64,000 bases of DNA from contig JAHLWZ010000813.1 in NCBI GenBank assembly GCA_020536535.1, forward strand, positions 54,158 through 118,157, in the 5' to 3' direction. Shown here piece after piece: positions 31,740 to 44,680 of the stretch. The translations under genes and the position numbers were made by a program. Numbering within the stretch: position 1 is the stretch's first letter; every line of letters begins with the position of its first letter. The notes beneath the pieces are model-generated. The model ran no database searches. It was not told where the DNA came from and saw only the letters and a list, made by a program, of their open reading frames with translations. The DNA is from Pelomyxa schiedti. Taxonomy: Eukaryota; Evosea; Pelobiontida; Pelomyxidae.

Positions 31740-34700
31740 TTATAGGGTGGAATGAGCAGAGAGCAAAGAGGCCAATTGAGGAACCACATTGGAAAAGCTT
31801 GGCCTGTTTTTGGGGTCTGTGGCCCAGCACTGCTGTGTCACATTTATCCATTCAGTTGGGCAGTCAGGTGGAAAAACAGGTCTCACTCCTGCAGCCACTT
31901 TGATTGGAATATCCCAGAATACACAACCATGCCATGGGTCCGACCTGGTGTGTGATGTCATTTATACATTTATATGGGCCAGTGCTGTATTGTAAAAATG
32001 CATTGTACTGTTTGGGAGGAAACCTTGTCCACAGTTCCCACAGGCAAATACCAAAACTATACACGTCTGCTTTGTGATTGTATGGCAGCCTGTCAAATAA
32101 CTCTGGGGCCTAAATGTCATTAATCTCAAGGCCGAAGTCAGGGTGCATTTTACCATGAAAGTTGGAGTTCCAACCCCTGTGGTGAAATCCATCACTTTTC
32201 CTGTAGTACGGTCATAAGAGAAGATCGAGTTCACACAGGCGTAAAACCTGCATCTTCAACATCTCTGGAGGTTCCGAAGTCTATTTTTTCTTAATACGCA
32301 AGTAACAAAAGGAGACCAATTACCTGTAAGTTTACAGCTCACAGGTGCGTGTAAGTCCAGAGAGACTAAAAGTACATTGTCACATTTCAAATCTCCTAAT
32401 AGGATATTAACGCATTTCGGAGCTACAGGAATCACAGCACTGTACAGAACGTTATTGAGGTGGAGGTACTCCATTGCCTGAGCGATATTGTATGCGAATT
32501 TGAGGTGCAAAGGATACACCATTTCTTTATCCGACTTTAGAAATCTCTTCAAACTTCCGTTTTGAATGAACTCAGAACATACGCACAGTTTATCTTGGTT
32601 TGTTGAAAAAGGGAAAAAAGTTTAGATATCCCCAACCTGGAATGCAGGAGGCACCAATGAATTTAACAATGCACGGATGATGAAGTCTATTCATTATCGA
32701 CATCTCCTTCCTGAAAGCTCGAATATCCTTTTGTTGAGTCATAATTTTTACTGCCAGTATTTGTGAACGGTATTGTCCCCTATAGACACTCCTGTTCAAT
32801 TCCAGGTAGATTGTAAGAAAACTCCAGGGAGAAAGGCAGTACCCAAAAGATCCGGATGCCAAAGGCTCAGGATCCACATTTACTTCTTCTGGGTCGAGCC
32901 ACTCAGAAATGGCACCTTCAACTTTAATTTGAATCCATGTGGAACAGCTCTTTGTACCACTTCCAAATTCAATTTTAATTGGGTGCTCAAAGTGGGTAGT
33001 ATATTTCAGCCGGAAATGAACATGCACGTGTATACTACTTCTTGAAGGAACGCAACCTTTTCCTGGAACACAGGACAGGTCAACAACTGGATTTTCTTCA
33101 GGAATATACATGCAGTAAGGCATGCAATGACTACTCGAATTCCTCAGCTCAATATCGTCAGTGACTTCCTGGCCAACAGGACACAATTCGGAACCAAGTC
33201 CGAAATCCAATTTCTCCTTATCAAGTGACAGACCTTGCAACATGCATGAATCGTCTCTAGGCATTTTAGTCTTGTCAATCTCCTCTATAGACATAATTGC
33301 TATAGTCTCTGCCCCTACTCTAAGTGAAGCCTGCGCTGCTCTTCGCCTCTGTCTCGCAAATAGAAATACTCCCACGCAACATGCACACAGGAGAAGGAGA
33401 AACAAAAGTGAAGCAATTCCAAAAATCATTCCACGCTCAGCTGGTGACAGTGGTTTCTTTCTGGCATGGAATGTGAGTGAAAATCCCCGGGCAGAATTTT
33501 GTGGAGATGTTGAGAATTCCACCAACATTCTTGGTGAATTGATTACTACTAAGCGATCTTGTATATCTGTTACAAATGACACAATAAAATCTCCATATTG
33601 GCCGTCTTCAGTAGCGTAATAAAAAGACAAGCTCTCCCCCAAAAATGCAGTAAAGTGTATGAGAACCTCCAGTTCGTCATATTTGCTGGAACTTGATGAT
33701 GCATCAACAAACCACCGGCATATAATTCCATTCAGGAAATGGATCTGAGAAAAACTCTCAGATGGGATAGAGTCATTGTAGTAAGCATCGCTATTAATGG
33801 TTCCCTCAGAAGAACCTATCACAGATGAATATGCTGAGCACCCTCTGCTGCAGTCAAACCAGTAGTGACCACCGGAACATACACACGTATTATCACCAGA
33901 ACAAACCCCGTTTCCGGTTTCTGCATGGCAGGTATTTCCAGAACCCTCTCCACAGGAGGAAGTGATGTCACCCCAACATGTGGGGTAGTCAAGAACCTCA
34001 AACTACAGGCCACATATAAGTACGATTTAGAATTGATCCTCTACTACCGTGTCAAAGTAAACCTCAGAATCTACAGAAAGAAGATAGAGGTGATAAAAGC
34101 CAGGAACGAGGAAAGGAGTGAATATCTGAGTCATTGTAATATTTTCCATTGTGAGATCTGGATCAACCCCAGTAGAAGAGGCCCATCGCCACTCAAGTAT
34201 GTCTAAAGTTCTAGATAGGGCAATAACCATAGAATTCGTCACACCAAAGTCATTAATAACCTGCCTATGGAGGTGTGAATTTCTTTGAAGAAATTATGAA
34301 TAAAGAAGACCAACGGAAGGAAGTATGACACAACGAAATCCTCACCCGGGCATAACTGCCTCGGAAACACAAAGTTTATATCACAGTTAGCCATGGCCCA
34401 GTTGTCTTCACATACACAAGCTCCCCATTGACAATATCCGTGGAGGCAGGGATCACAGTCACTAGGAAAACAACCTTCACACTCCCATCTAATAGGAAAA
34501 TGAGAGAAATGTGAAATCAATGTGAAAAAGGGAATGACCGAACCTGAGGACAAACGAGTACTCTTCAAATAGTACGTTGATCCATTCCGAGTCATTTCCC
34601 ATCATACTGCAACCAAAAGAGAACCTCAATTCCACAGCCAGTATGTAACTGTTTCCCAGATATACAGTCAGGGTCACATTTGATACCCCAGAAGGTACCT

Positions 34701-35196
34701 TCCCCCCAACAGGCATTCCCTCCACTTCCACATAAGGATACAGAGTTTTCCACACTCCAGAAAACATCTCTCTATAGTAGTTGCTCTGCTCAATAAAAAC
34801 TAGGTACGAAGCGGAACAGTTGCAAACCAGCTCTGTGCTATTAGAACCCCATAACTCCAGTGCCTGGTTTTTATCTGCCCCCCATGCCCAGTCCAGTGTT
34901 ACCTCTGGGGAATTTTGGTCAAAGTGAACCACTCTCTCATCGCTTCCAACTTCATCACTCACAAAGTCACTCTGCACAACACCACATTCCGCAACTACAG
35001 CACCAACCACCTCTTCTGTGGCTTGTGATTTCCCAGCAGTGTCAGAAGCCCTCACAGTGGCTGAAAATCCAATGCAGCTGCTACTGTTACCAACTTCAGA
35101 CTCACTTGCAGCACCAGGCACAATCAACAATAGGAACACATGCCAGAATAGACACATAGTAGACCAGAAGTTTACATTAGGGGCTGCCAGCAACAT
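31740..35196 (-). CDS. EGF/CUB transmembrane receptor TKL kinase 1
   Basis: Signal peptide region MLLAAPNVNFWSTMCLFWHV with FLLLIVPGAAS (ATG 35196; a second ATG at 35157 is possible). After a beta-rich domain comes an EGF-like module (DPCLHGYCQWGACVCEDNW), then a Cys-rich module ending HYWFDCSRGC (about 33830-33860). A CUB-like module (IICRWFVDASSSSSKYDELE, GFSLTFHARK) and a membrane helix (MIFGIASLLFLLLLCACCVG) follow. The cytosolic part starts with an MSP/ASH-like beta domain (KLDFGLGSELCPVGQ; CVPSRSSIHVHVHFRL). The kinase has LASGSFG, ILAVKIM, MNRLHHPCIVKFIGAS, catalytic loop YRDLKCDNVLL (His replaced by Tyr), DFGTSRD, APELFDRLPYNHKADVYSFG and WATDPKNRPSF. Probably an active Ser/Thr TKL kinase. 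It is divergent from its paralogue, 187 bp between starts. Confidence 0.87.
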
Positions 35197-35383
35197 CACC
35201 TGGCGTTTTTGTTTGGTTTTTAATTGGCCTTGATAAGATCGGCTCAGAACCATTTTTAGGTGTCAATCCCGTACACGGAACACGGGAATTCGAGATTCCA
35301 GTAATGCAGTTAGTTCCTTCCAGGATAGTACTAGAAAAACTGAAAACGAGGCTTGTTTGTTGGAACACGGCACTGCATAGCAA
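35197..35383. promoter_or_regulatory. Shared intergenic region of two divergent receptor kinases
   Basis: 187 bp between the start codons of the two paralogous receptor kinase genes. This layout would allow co-regulation. No specific element was recognised. Confidence 0.35.
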
Positions 35384-38300
35384 ATGTCGTCATTGTCGAG
35401 AGCAGCAGCGTTTCTGCTACTGTTTTCCAGTCTCATTTTTGGCATAATTTGGGGCCAGTCAGAAGACTTTGTACAGCCGGCACCGCAACAACATAATTAT
35501 GGAACGAGGAGTGCAAGATATACTACGTCCGGGGAGTACTGCCTAAATGTGTGGACCACGGTACCAGTCTACGATGGCCAGTGGCCACCATCGATTGTAA
35601 TGACGTACGACTACCCCGTCGTGGACTGTGGCGTCGTGGGCGCGACATTTCAGGAAGATTTCAGGGGGTACCACTGTTTCCCTGATTTCCCACAACTGCA
35701 ATTCGTGTGGTGGCTGTCGCCGGTGCCTCCTGCGGGTAACGTGAGCGAGGTGCCTTCGGACGTGTACTTTGCGGAAGACGAATTGCACGTATTAAAGTTA
35801 TGGGACGCAGTAGAAGGATCACAACAGGACATCAGGCAAGTTGTTTTCTTTTTTATTTTTTGTGAAGACTTGAGTTTGTGTAACAGGCCACATTATGTAG
35901 GTCTTTTTTCACTGTCTCTGGTCTTGAGGACACATCAGTGGTACCTAGTGAAGATTACCCTGGAGAGTTTTCAATTTCAATGACCTGTATGGAAAATGCA
36001 CTTGTTGCAGCTTCTGTGGGTATCTCGTTCTCAATGCCGTCCCTGGAGCCAACTCTTCCTTCCTCCACTTTTTTCTCCGCTAAATGGAGGTGCCTGCCCC
36101 CTAAATGCACTCCGGCTTGTGAGTTGCATGGCTCTTGCATTGTTGGCACTTGCTTCTGTGATGATGGATGGCACGGTACTTCCTGTGAGATATTCATTGC
36201 TGTAAACTTGCTGTTGTGCCCAGGCGATGAAATAGTTTTCAACTATTCTATTCCGTGTGTTATTTTCGACTCCTTCTCTGTCTCACTTCCTATGCAGGAT
36301 GGAGATTGATGGTATTCCTGGTGCTGGAAACCTTCTTTCCTATGTAATTGCCTCCGAGTGGCTGATTGATCAAAGATATTTTTTGACTTGGAGCATCACA
36401 ACCCCATATCAGATAGCGCCAAATTGGAATCAAAACTACTCTGGGATTGGAATATCCCCCGCCTTCTTATCCCCAGGGGTCTATCTGATGAACTTGCTAT
36501 CTTCCAGTGGGACAGTGTTTGAAACATTGTGGTTTGAGGTTTTTGGCTGGGAGGAGTGTGGTTACTATGACGCAGTATGTGGCTCAGGTTACAGCAACGA
36601 CTGTAATCTAGACTCCAGCAGAGGGTACTGCGACTCTACTTACGGGGAGTGTAATTGCTTCTCAGGAAGTTTCTGGTACGACTGCAGTCGTGGATGCCCA
36701 GATGAGACTGTGCACCTGACAAACTCAAGTGCTGAAGTTTGGTCAGATTATCCAGTTTCTCACCTCTACAGTGATACAAGATTGGTGATTCAGAGCCATT
36801 GTTCTTGGCTCATTGAGCCAGCGAATGACTATGACGAAATCATCATTTCCTTCCCCTACTTCAAACTTGAATCAGGGACACTGACTCTCGAGACTACAGA
36901 AGGCGAGCTCATTGGATCAGTATCTGGGGACTCCCCCGCACCGTTCATTGTCGGAAAAGTAAAAGTGTTCATCCAATTGGATACTATCAGGTCAAGCTAT
37001 GGGTTTGTATTCAACTACACCACAAGACAAGTCCCTCTTTCCGCAGTTGCAAAAGCGTTCATCGGCGTGGCTTCCATCTTTGTTGGAGTCTGTATCACTG
37101 CTGGAGCCTGTGTAGTTGCTCTCTGTATCGCCAGGCACTTCAGAAAACGAGCAGAATTCTTGAACAACCTTCAAGCTGAAACCCTGGAACCTCTGTCTCC
37201 TCAACAGATTGAGGAGTTTGTGGCATCAAGCAGTTCTCTTGATCACCTTGGGATTCAGATTGACAAAACTCGCATTCGATTCGGTCTTGAGGATGGGGCC
37301 TCGTGTTCCATAGGAAGTGAATTGTATGAAGATTTGGAAATAGAGAACCGGTATCATCCTTAACATCCTGTCATGTTTAAAATTATCCCTGTGACAGGTC
37401 AGGGGGGATGATTGCTTATTCTTTGTTTGCTCCAACTCAGCAAAAGGGTTTGTCAATCAAAATAACTCCAGGCCGTGGTATCATACCCAGTCACACTGCA
37501 GTAACAATTTCTATTGAAGCAACGATGAACTTCACTACACACTTTTTCAACGTCCTCAGAATTGATGCATACAATGTATGGTCTCTTAAAGAAGCGATTT
37601 CATTGTGGAATACTCCTCGTGAGGAAAGAACAGCGATGGGGTCTGTGTGGTTACCCATCAATTTGGAGGGCTCTCTATCTGATAGAATTGACCCAGAAGA
37701 AGTTTTTTTAGAACCCACTCTTTTTGCTGGGGCAGGTTATGGGTAAACAGACTCGCAAGATTTTTTGGACTTTCTCAATACTTCAGGTCAGTATTCCGCG
37801 GGATATATAGATCACAATCAGTTGCAGTTAAAATCCCAAACCATCAAGAAGGATACGGTGAAGCAGAGATGAGGCATTTCGAGAATGAATGTGCTTTAAT
37901 GAAACACCTCAAACATCCTTGTATTATCTCATTTATTGGTGCTTCCCATGTGAGAGGTATTTACTTCTATTAGTAGTTCAAATCCATTGAGTTGTGAGAG
38001 GAAAACTTTGTATTTTGACGGAACTGGCCGAGAAGGGCACTCTTAGTGACTTCCTGGAATCTAGTGCTTCCATTTCCTACTTCCTTTTGATCAAATTTGC
38101 ACTTGATATAGCACAGGCCATGGGATTCTTGCACGAGAACAAAATCATGTTTAGTATGTTATCTAATGCAATATGAGTGTTTAACCCCAAAACAGGGGAC
38201 CTAAAATGCAGCAATGTTCTCCTTGTCTCCACATCAGAACAGTCCCCCGTGTGCTGCAAACTAACAGGTAGAATTTGGTTACTTTTATGTAGTTACTGCT

Positions 38301-39022
38301 GAAAATACCGTAAGATTTCGGCTCGGCCCGCACTGTGGAAGATACAGGTATGAAACAAACACAAGTCAAATGATGACTCACAATCATCCAGATTTTCTCA
38401 GTTCTTACACACGCGTGGGTACTTTTATTTACATGGCATGTTGTCCCCACAGTTTACCCTTCAATCACCCACCCCAAGGCCCCTGAGGTCATCACTGCAA
38501 GTCCCTACAACTCCAAAGTATGTTTTCTGTAGAAAACCACATTTCAAATACTAAAGTACAAAAAAAAAAGGCAGATACTTTCAACTTTGGTATGTTACTG
38601 TGGGAAATGTTTGCCCGAAAGAAGCCATGGCTGGGCTTGATAATTTGGGACATCGCCAAAAAGGTGCTTGTCAAACTTTACAACAACCATAAATAACAAC
38701 AAAACCAAAGGTTAGCAAAGGGGAAAGGCCAGAATTTTCAAGTCAGTTTCCAGACTGTGTAGTTAAGCTCATTCAGAAGTGCTGGGCACAAAGCCATACT
38801 GAAAGACCTACTTTTTATCAGATAATCAACACGCTTGGTGGGATCAGGGACTCCATTTCTCCCTCTGGATGTGTGTTGCCCCATGATAACTCACCCACAA
38901 CAGTACGCAGTAATAAGTTGCGTGATTGTGTTGTGGATTCATCATCCAAGGGCAAAGAAAAGAGTGACAGGAGTGACGATGAGGGGGTGGAGATGGAGGT
39001 GTTGAATACACATGGGAGGTGA
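35384..39022 (+). CDS. EGF/CUB transmembrane receptor TKL kinase 2
   Basis: Signal peptide LSRAAAFLLLFSSLIFGIIW (ATG 35384). The ectodomain has a novel beta-rich N-terminal domain (DYPVVDCGVVGATFQED), an EGF-like module (CTPACELHGSCIVGTCFCDD), a PGVYLMNLLSSSGTVFE segment, and a Cys-rich module ending SFWYDCSRGC (about 36670-36700). A CUB-like module follows (CSWLIEPANDYDEIIISFP; SYGFVFNYTTRQ). The membrane helix is VASIFVGVCITAGACVVALC. The cytosolic MSP/ASH-like domain reads TRIRFGLEDGASCSIGSELY and IIPSHTAVTISIEATMNF. The kinase has LFAGAGYGSVFRGIYRSQ, VAVKI, LMKHLKHPCIISFIGASHV, catalytic loop FRDLKCSNVLL (His replaced by Phe), DFGSAR, KAPEVITASPYNSKAD and WAQSHTERPTF. A Ser/Asp-rich tail ends at TGA 39020. 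Domain order is identical to the divergent neighbour. Confidence 0.87.
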
Positions 39023-39058
39023 AAGCAGGTTGTTTAAGTTTGTACTTCTAAGAAACAA

Positions 39059-40791
<1,733 letters not shown>

Positions 40792-40858
40792 TTCTCAGTG
40801 TGCTTCGCCAACACAAGAGATCTGTGATTGAGACGAAAAGAGTTCGGCTTTCTTTTTG
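40792..40858. promoter_or_regulatory. 67-bp divergent intergenic region
   Basis: Only 67 bp lie between the RBBP4/7-like start codon (-) and the XPG/PIN-family start codon (+). A bidirectional promoter is the simplest reading. No defined element is visible. Confidence 0.35.
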
Positions 40859-43800
40859 ATGGGGGTGAAAGGTACACGCCACGTAGTTGTGTGGTCGTAT
40901 TTGTTGTGCAAGATACGAAAGGCGTTTCTCTCGTGTTTTTTTCCCCACTTTGCTTATTTCTGCCACTTTTAGGTCTCAAGAAGGCACTGAGCTCGTATGG
41001 CTTGTGCCAGCACATCGAGTTCACTCAGAGACCACGTGGGCAACCCCTAATGCCGTTGCTGGTGGACGGCTGTGCCATGATCAGGAAGTTCGCTCCCCCG
41101 TCGTCGAGCTGGCCGTCCTACATCCAGATAGCAAAGCGCGTGGCGCGCTTCGTGAACACGATGAGGAGATTTGGGTTCAGGCTGATTGTTGTGATCGACG
41201 GCGGCGTGGATCTGGAGAAGAGGGGAGTGTGGGAACAAAGGAGGCGCGAGGAGGCCAGGCACCTGGCCCTTTCGTATAGTCTGATAACCGGCGAAAAGCT
41301 GTGCACTGTCTCGGCAACCGGCGACGAACCGCAATTGTGGGACGAGGATTACGATGACGATGATGACGGAGAGGACAACAACAACAACAGCAACAACAGC
41401 CTGGATGATAACGACAACGACGGCGACGAGGAGGAGGAGGCGTCGCCCGACAAGGATGGAGAGTGTCGACCTGGAGAAGAGAGTCCCTGTGTGGAAATTG
41501 TAGCGGAAACTCCCCCAGAAAACCCTGCCATCGGCGATGTTGATGGTCGCCTTGAAGGTAGCGATATATATCCTGTGTGTTGCGCCGTTCCTTCTGTTCC
41601 TCTGGCTCCTTCCTTGCAGACCAGACGTATGTTTTCTTATGGATCCTACTTCGCATATTGATTGTTTCACAAAGAAGAAGAAGAGTTGCCTTCCCAACAG
41701 CAACAGCAACAGCAACTACAATTACAACCAGACACACCGCCTCTTGTGCAAATTGCAAATCAAACACCTACGGTCCAAGTGGATAAGGCTGGAACAGAAC
41801 CCATAGCCTTGATTCCAAGTTGTGATCACTTGCCAGACCCCACTCCAATTACTACGGCACCGGCACCCACCATCCAAGCAGTGGGACTACAACAAATCCA
41901 AACAAACCCACAGTATGACACACACATTTGTAGGCATTGTGCATCTCAACACAACACAGTGCTACACCTCCCTAAAAAACTGTGGGTTACCCCTGAGTCC
42001 ATAAGGGTTGCACTTTATGAAAGTTTCAAAGCTACTGGGTGCAAAGTATTTTTGACTTCTTTAAAAAAAATACATTATTAATCCACCTAAGGTCATCTTC
42101 TCTGTTGCAGGAGCAGATAGAGAGGCAGCCTCCCTATGCATTTCTGAGGGTTGTTATGGTGTCTTGTCTTGCGATACGGATTTCCTTCTATTCCCGGGTG
42201 TTGTGCGATGGTTGGACTCTTCTACATTGAGGGAGCGGAATCAATCACTTTTTGTTGACCTCTATGAACAGTAGTACTTTGCGCTCTTATAAAAGGTAAT
42301 TGATGAAATTAGATCCCAACTGTGCCAGTGCTTAGGACTTAGTGCTCACCACCTTCCTCTGTTATCCGTTTTGAAGGGAAATGACTTCTTCAGTAGCACT
42401 CAACTTCTCTTAACGATTGGTGGCAGCATTAGAAAGCTTGCCGATTTTGCCGCTTCGTGTGGGGCATATGATGTTATTCAATTTGCTTCAAGCCATCCCC
42501 TACTTGCACATTTTGGCTCTGCTATTAAGAACGCTCTTATCTTATCAATGCCTTTATCCCCTCAGGATGCACTCCAATCTACACTCTCTCCAAAAATCCC
42601 ACCATCAATGTGGGAGGCCCTTTCATCTTTTGATACTCCTCCCATGATCCGTTCAATGTGTCAAGGCTCCTACTTCAAGGGTCCTCTGTTTGAAGTACCC
42701 AATCGTCCTTCAATAAGCGAAATTACCCGCCCAATAAGACAAGCTATCTGTAATTTTGCTTTGACTGCTGGCTCTATTGTCCATGACATTACTATTTCTG
42801 TAAAGGGTACTTTTCAAGCAAGGTTTTTTCTTTTTTAATCGCACACAGAGTTGAGAGTTGTGGAAGTAGATTTAGTTTCAACTGGTGAATCTCAAAGTGC
42901 ACAATCGCTGGAGCAATTACTTTCAATTCTCTCAATTTCCCACGTTCTCCCTGTTGTTAATCGTCTGATGCTTCTTCCATGTGGGAATTGCGTTGCTGCT
43001 GTTGTCATCGCAGTTGCTTATCTTTTGAGGCGGGATCACCTGGATTTGTGTGCTGCAGTTGCCCTTATAGCTCAAGCGATTGTCACTGCGTTTCCTTCAC
43101 TACTAGAACTCACTTATACACCTGAAATTGGATCATGCCTAAAACCTAGGCCTCTGTGCCCAATGCACATGTACTCTTCAGCATTATTTCTGTACTCCCT
43201 GTCTTCATTGAAAGAGCTCAATTGGGCACTGGGAAGGCCAATTGGTCCTATTTTCACATGGAAGACTTTTGATGGGAGGCTATTTTCCAATTTAATCTGG
43301 TGGTGGCATGATTGTGAAAGTGAGGTGAGGCAAGAAGATAGAAGAGAAAATCCTGATGAGGATATTCCACAATGTTTTTCCGATGTACTGAAACTGTCAA
43401 GCAATCTATGTGTTCTTCTGAAGAAAATTTCATTAGAACCCCAAAGTGTGAATGATTGTCTGATGGAGTTGGACAAGTACTGTAACACAAGTGTTTCAGT
43501 TTACACAGAACGTTCTTCTGTCGGTTCTGAACCAAAAGTTTTCCCCCAAACCATTCATGTCACAAAAATTTTCCACAGTACAGAAACGCAATCTTACAAA
43601 TACCAACAAAGCCTGCTATCACCCGCGTTTCAAAGCAAGCAACCCCCCCAGTCCCAGTCCCAGTCGCAGTCCCAATCCCAATCCCAAGCCCAGCCTCAAA
43701 ACCCACAACCTCAATCACAGTACCGCCAAGCGCCTCAGAATCAACCACCTCAAATTACGCTTTATTCTCAAACCCAAATACCAGCACAGTTCCAATCGAC

Positions 43801-44488
43801 CCACCAACCGCGGGAACCACAGCCGCCACCGTGCCAAATCACACCGCAGCCGCAACCACCACGGTTCAAAATAACATACCAGCCACAACAGCAGGCCCAG
43901 CCACGGTTCCAACCACCCCCACCTCAGTACTTCCAAACACCACACTACCAACCACAATTACACCCTATGACACAGTCACCATCCCCGATATTGACCCAAC
44001 CAGTGCAGTTCCAGCAGTACCAACAAACCCAATTCAATTTCCAGCCGCCGCAATCGCAACCACAACCACAAACACAGACACAGCCACAACAACAATGGCA
44101 GTGTTTAGTCACACCAGCCCAATACCAAATGCACCCTCCAAACACTGCATACCCACTACAACTACAGCAACCACAGCAACAACAACACCAGAACACAGCA
44201 CGCTACCTTGCACAGAATCCCACCAACCCCAGAAGCAAAAGCCTAAACCGGAGTTGGCCTATTCCTGGTGCCCCACCACTGACCCACATCAACAAGCACA
44301 ACCCCAACCCTGTTCCACAGCATATATCCTCTTCTTCTGGCAGTGTTCCCTTCTTCCGGAACGCCCAACCACAGCCCCTCCTCACTGACCCTAGATACTA
44401 CATAACTACTCCACAACAACCACAATACCCTCCCCAGAGCAACTACAGCTGCCATTACAGCAGTTCCACTCTGCCCTACTACTACTAA
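40859..44488 (+). CDS. XPG/PIN-family protein with Gln/Pro-rich tail (FAM120/asteroid/Mkt1-like)
   Basis: ATG 40859 encodes MGVK. An intron (about 40872-40972) follows, and the next exon continues GLKKALSSYGL, giving the classic XPG-family start MGVKGL. Next are PLMPLLVDGCAMIRKF, FRLIVVIDGGVD, an acidic Asp/Asn tract (about 41340-41460), and an XPG-I-like segment: DREAASLCISEGCYG, then LSCDTDFLLFPGVV. The acidic residues of a PIN/FEN nuclease site (D, DG, E, DxD) appear present. A long helical region follows (FFSSTQLLLTIGGSIRKLAD; HVLPVVNRLMLLPCGNCVAA; EIGSCLKPRPLCPMHMYS). The last 250 or so residues are Gln/Pro-rich. The order of domains resembles FAM120/asteroid and yeast Mkt1, proteins tied to RNA regulation. 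Whether it cuts nucleic acid is unknown. Stop at 44488. Confidence 0.75.
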
Positions 44489-44680
44489 AAAAACAAAAGA
44501 AAAAGGGTCTTTCGTAAATGGCGAAGCCCACCCACAGTTTTTAGGCTGTGTGGATTTATTGTGTTGTTTCTGTCTCTGATTCCAATACATAGGTAGATAC
44601 AGTGGTTATGAAGTTGAATGAGTTGTACAGTCAAGAGCATGTGTGCCCTCTCATAATAGAGCCAACATGAGTGATTATCA

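Noticed and set aside
43620-43700. Regular CAGTCC-type hexamer repeats that could be taken for a repeat array
   Set aside because: They are codons of the Gln/Ser/Pro-rich tail of the XPG/PIN protein. There are no spacers of CRISPR type, and the organism is eukaryotic.
43945-44196. Cys-rich - strand ORF
   Set aside because: It is the antisense of the Gln/Pro/Thr-coding tail and has no independent signal.
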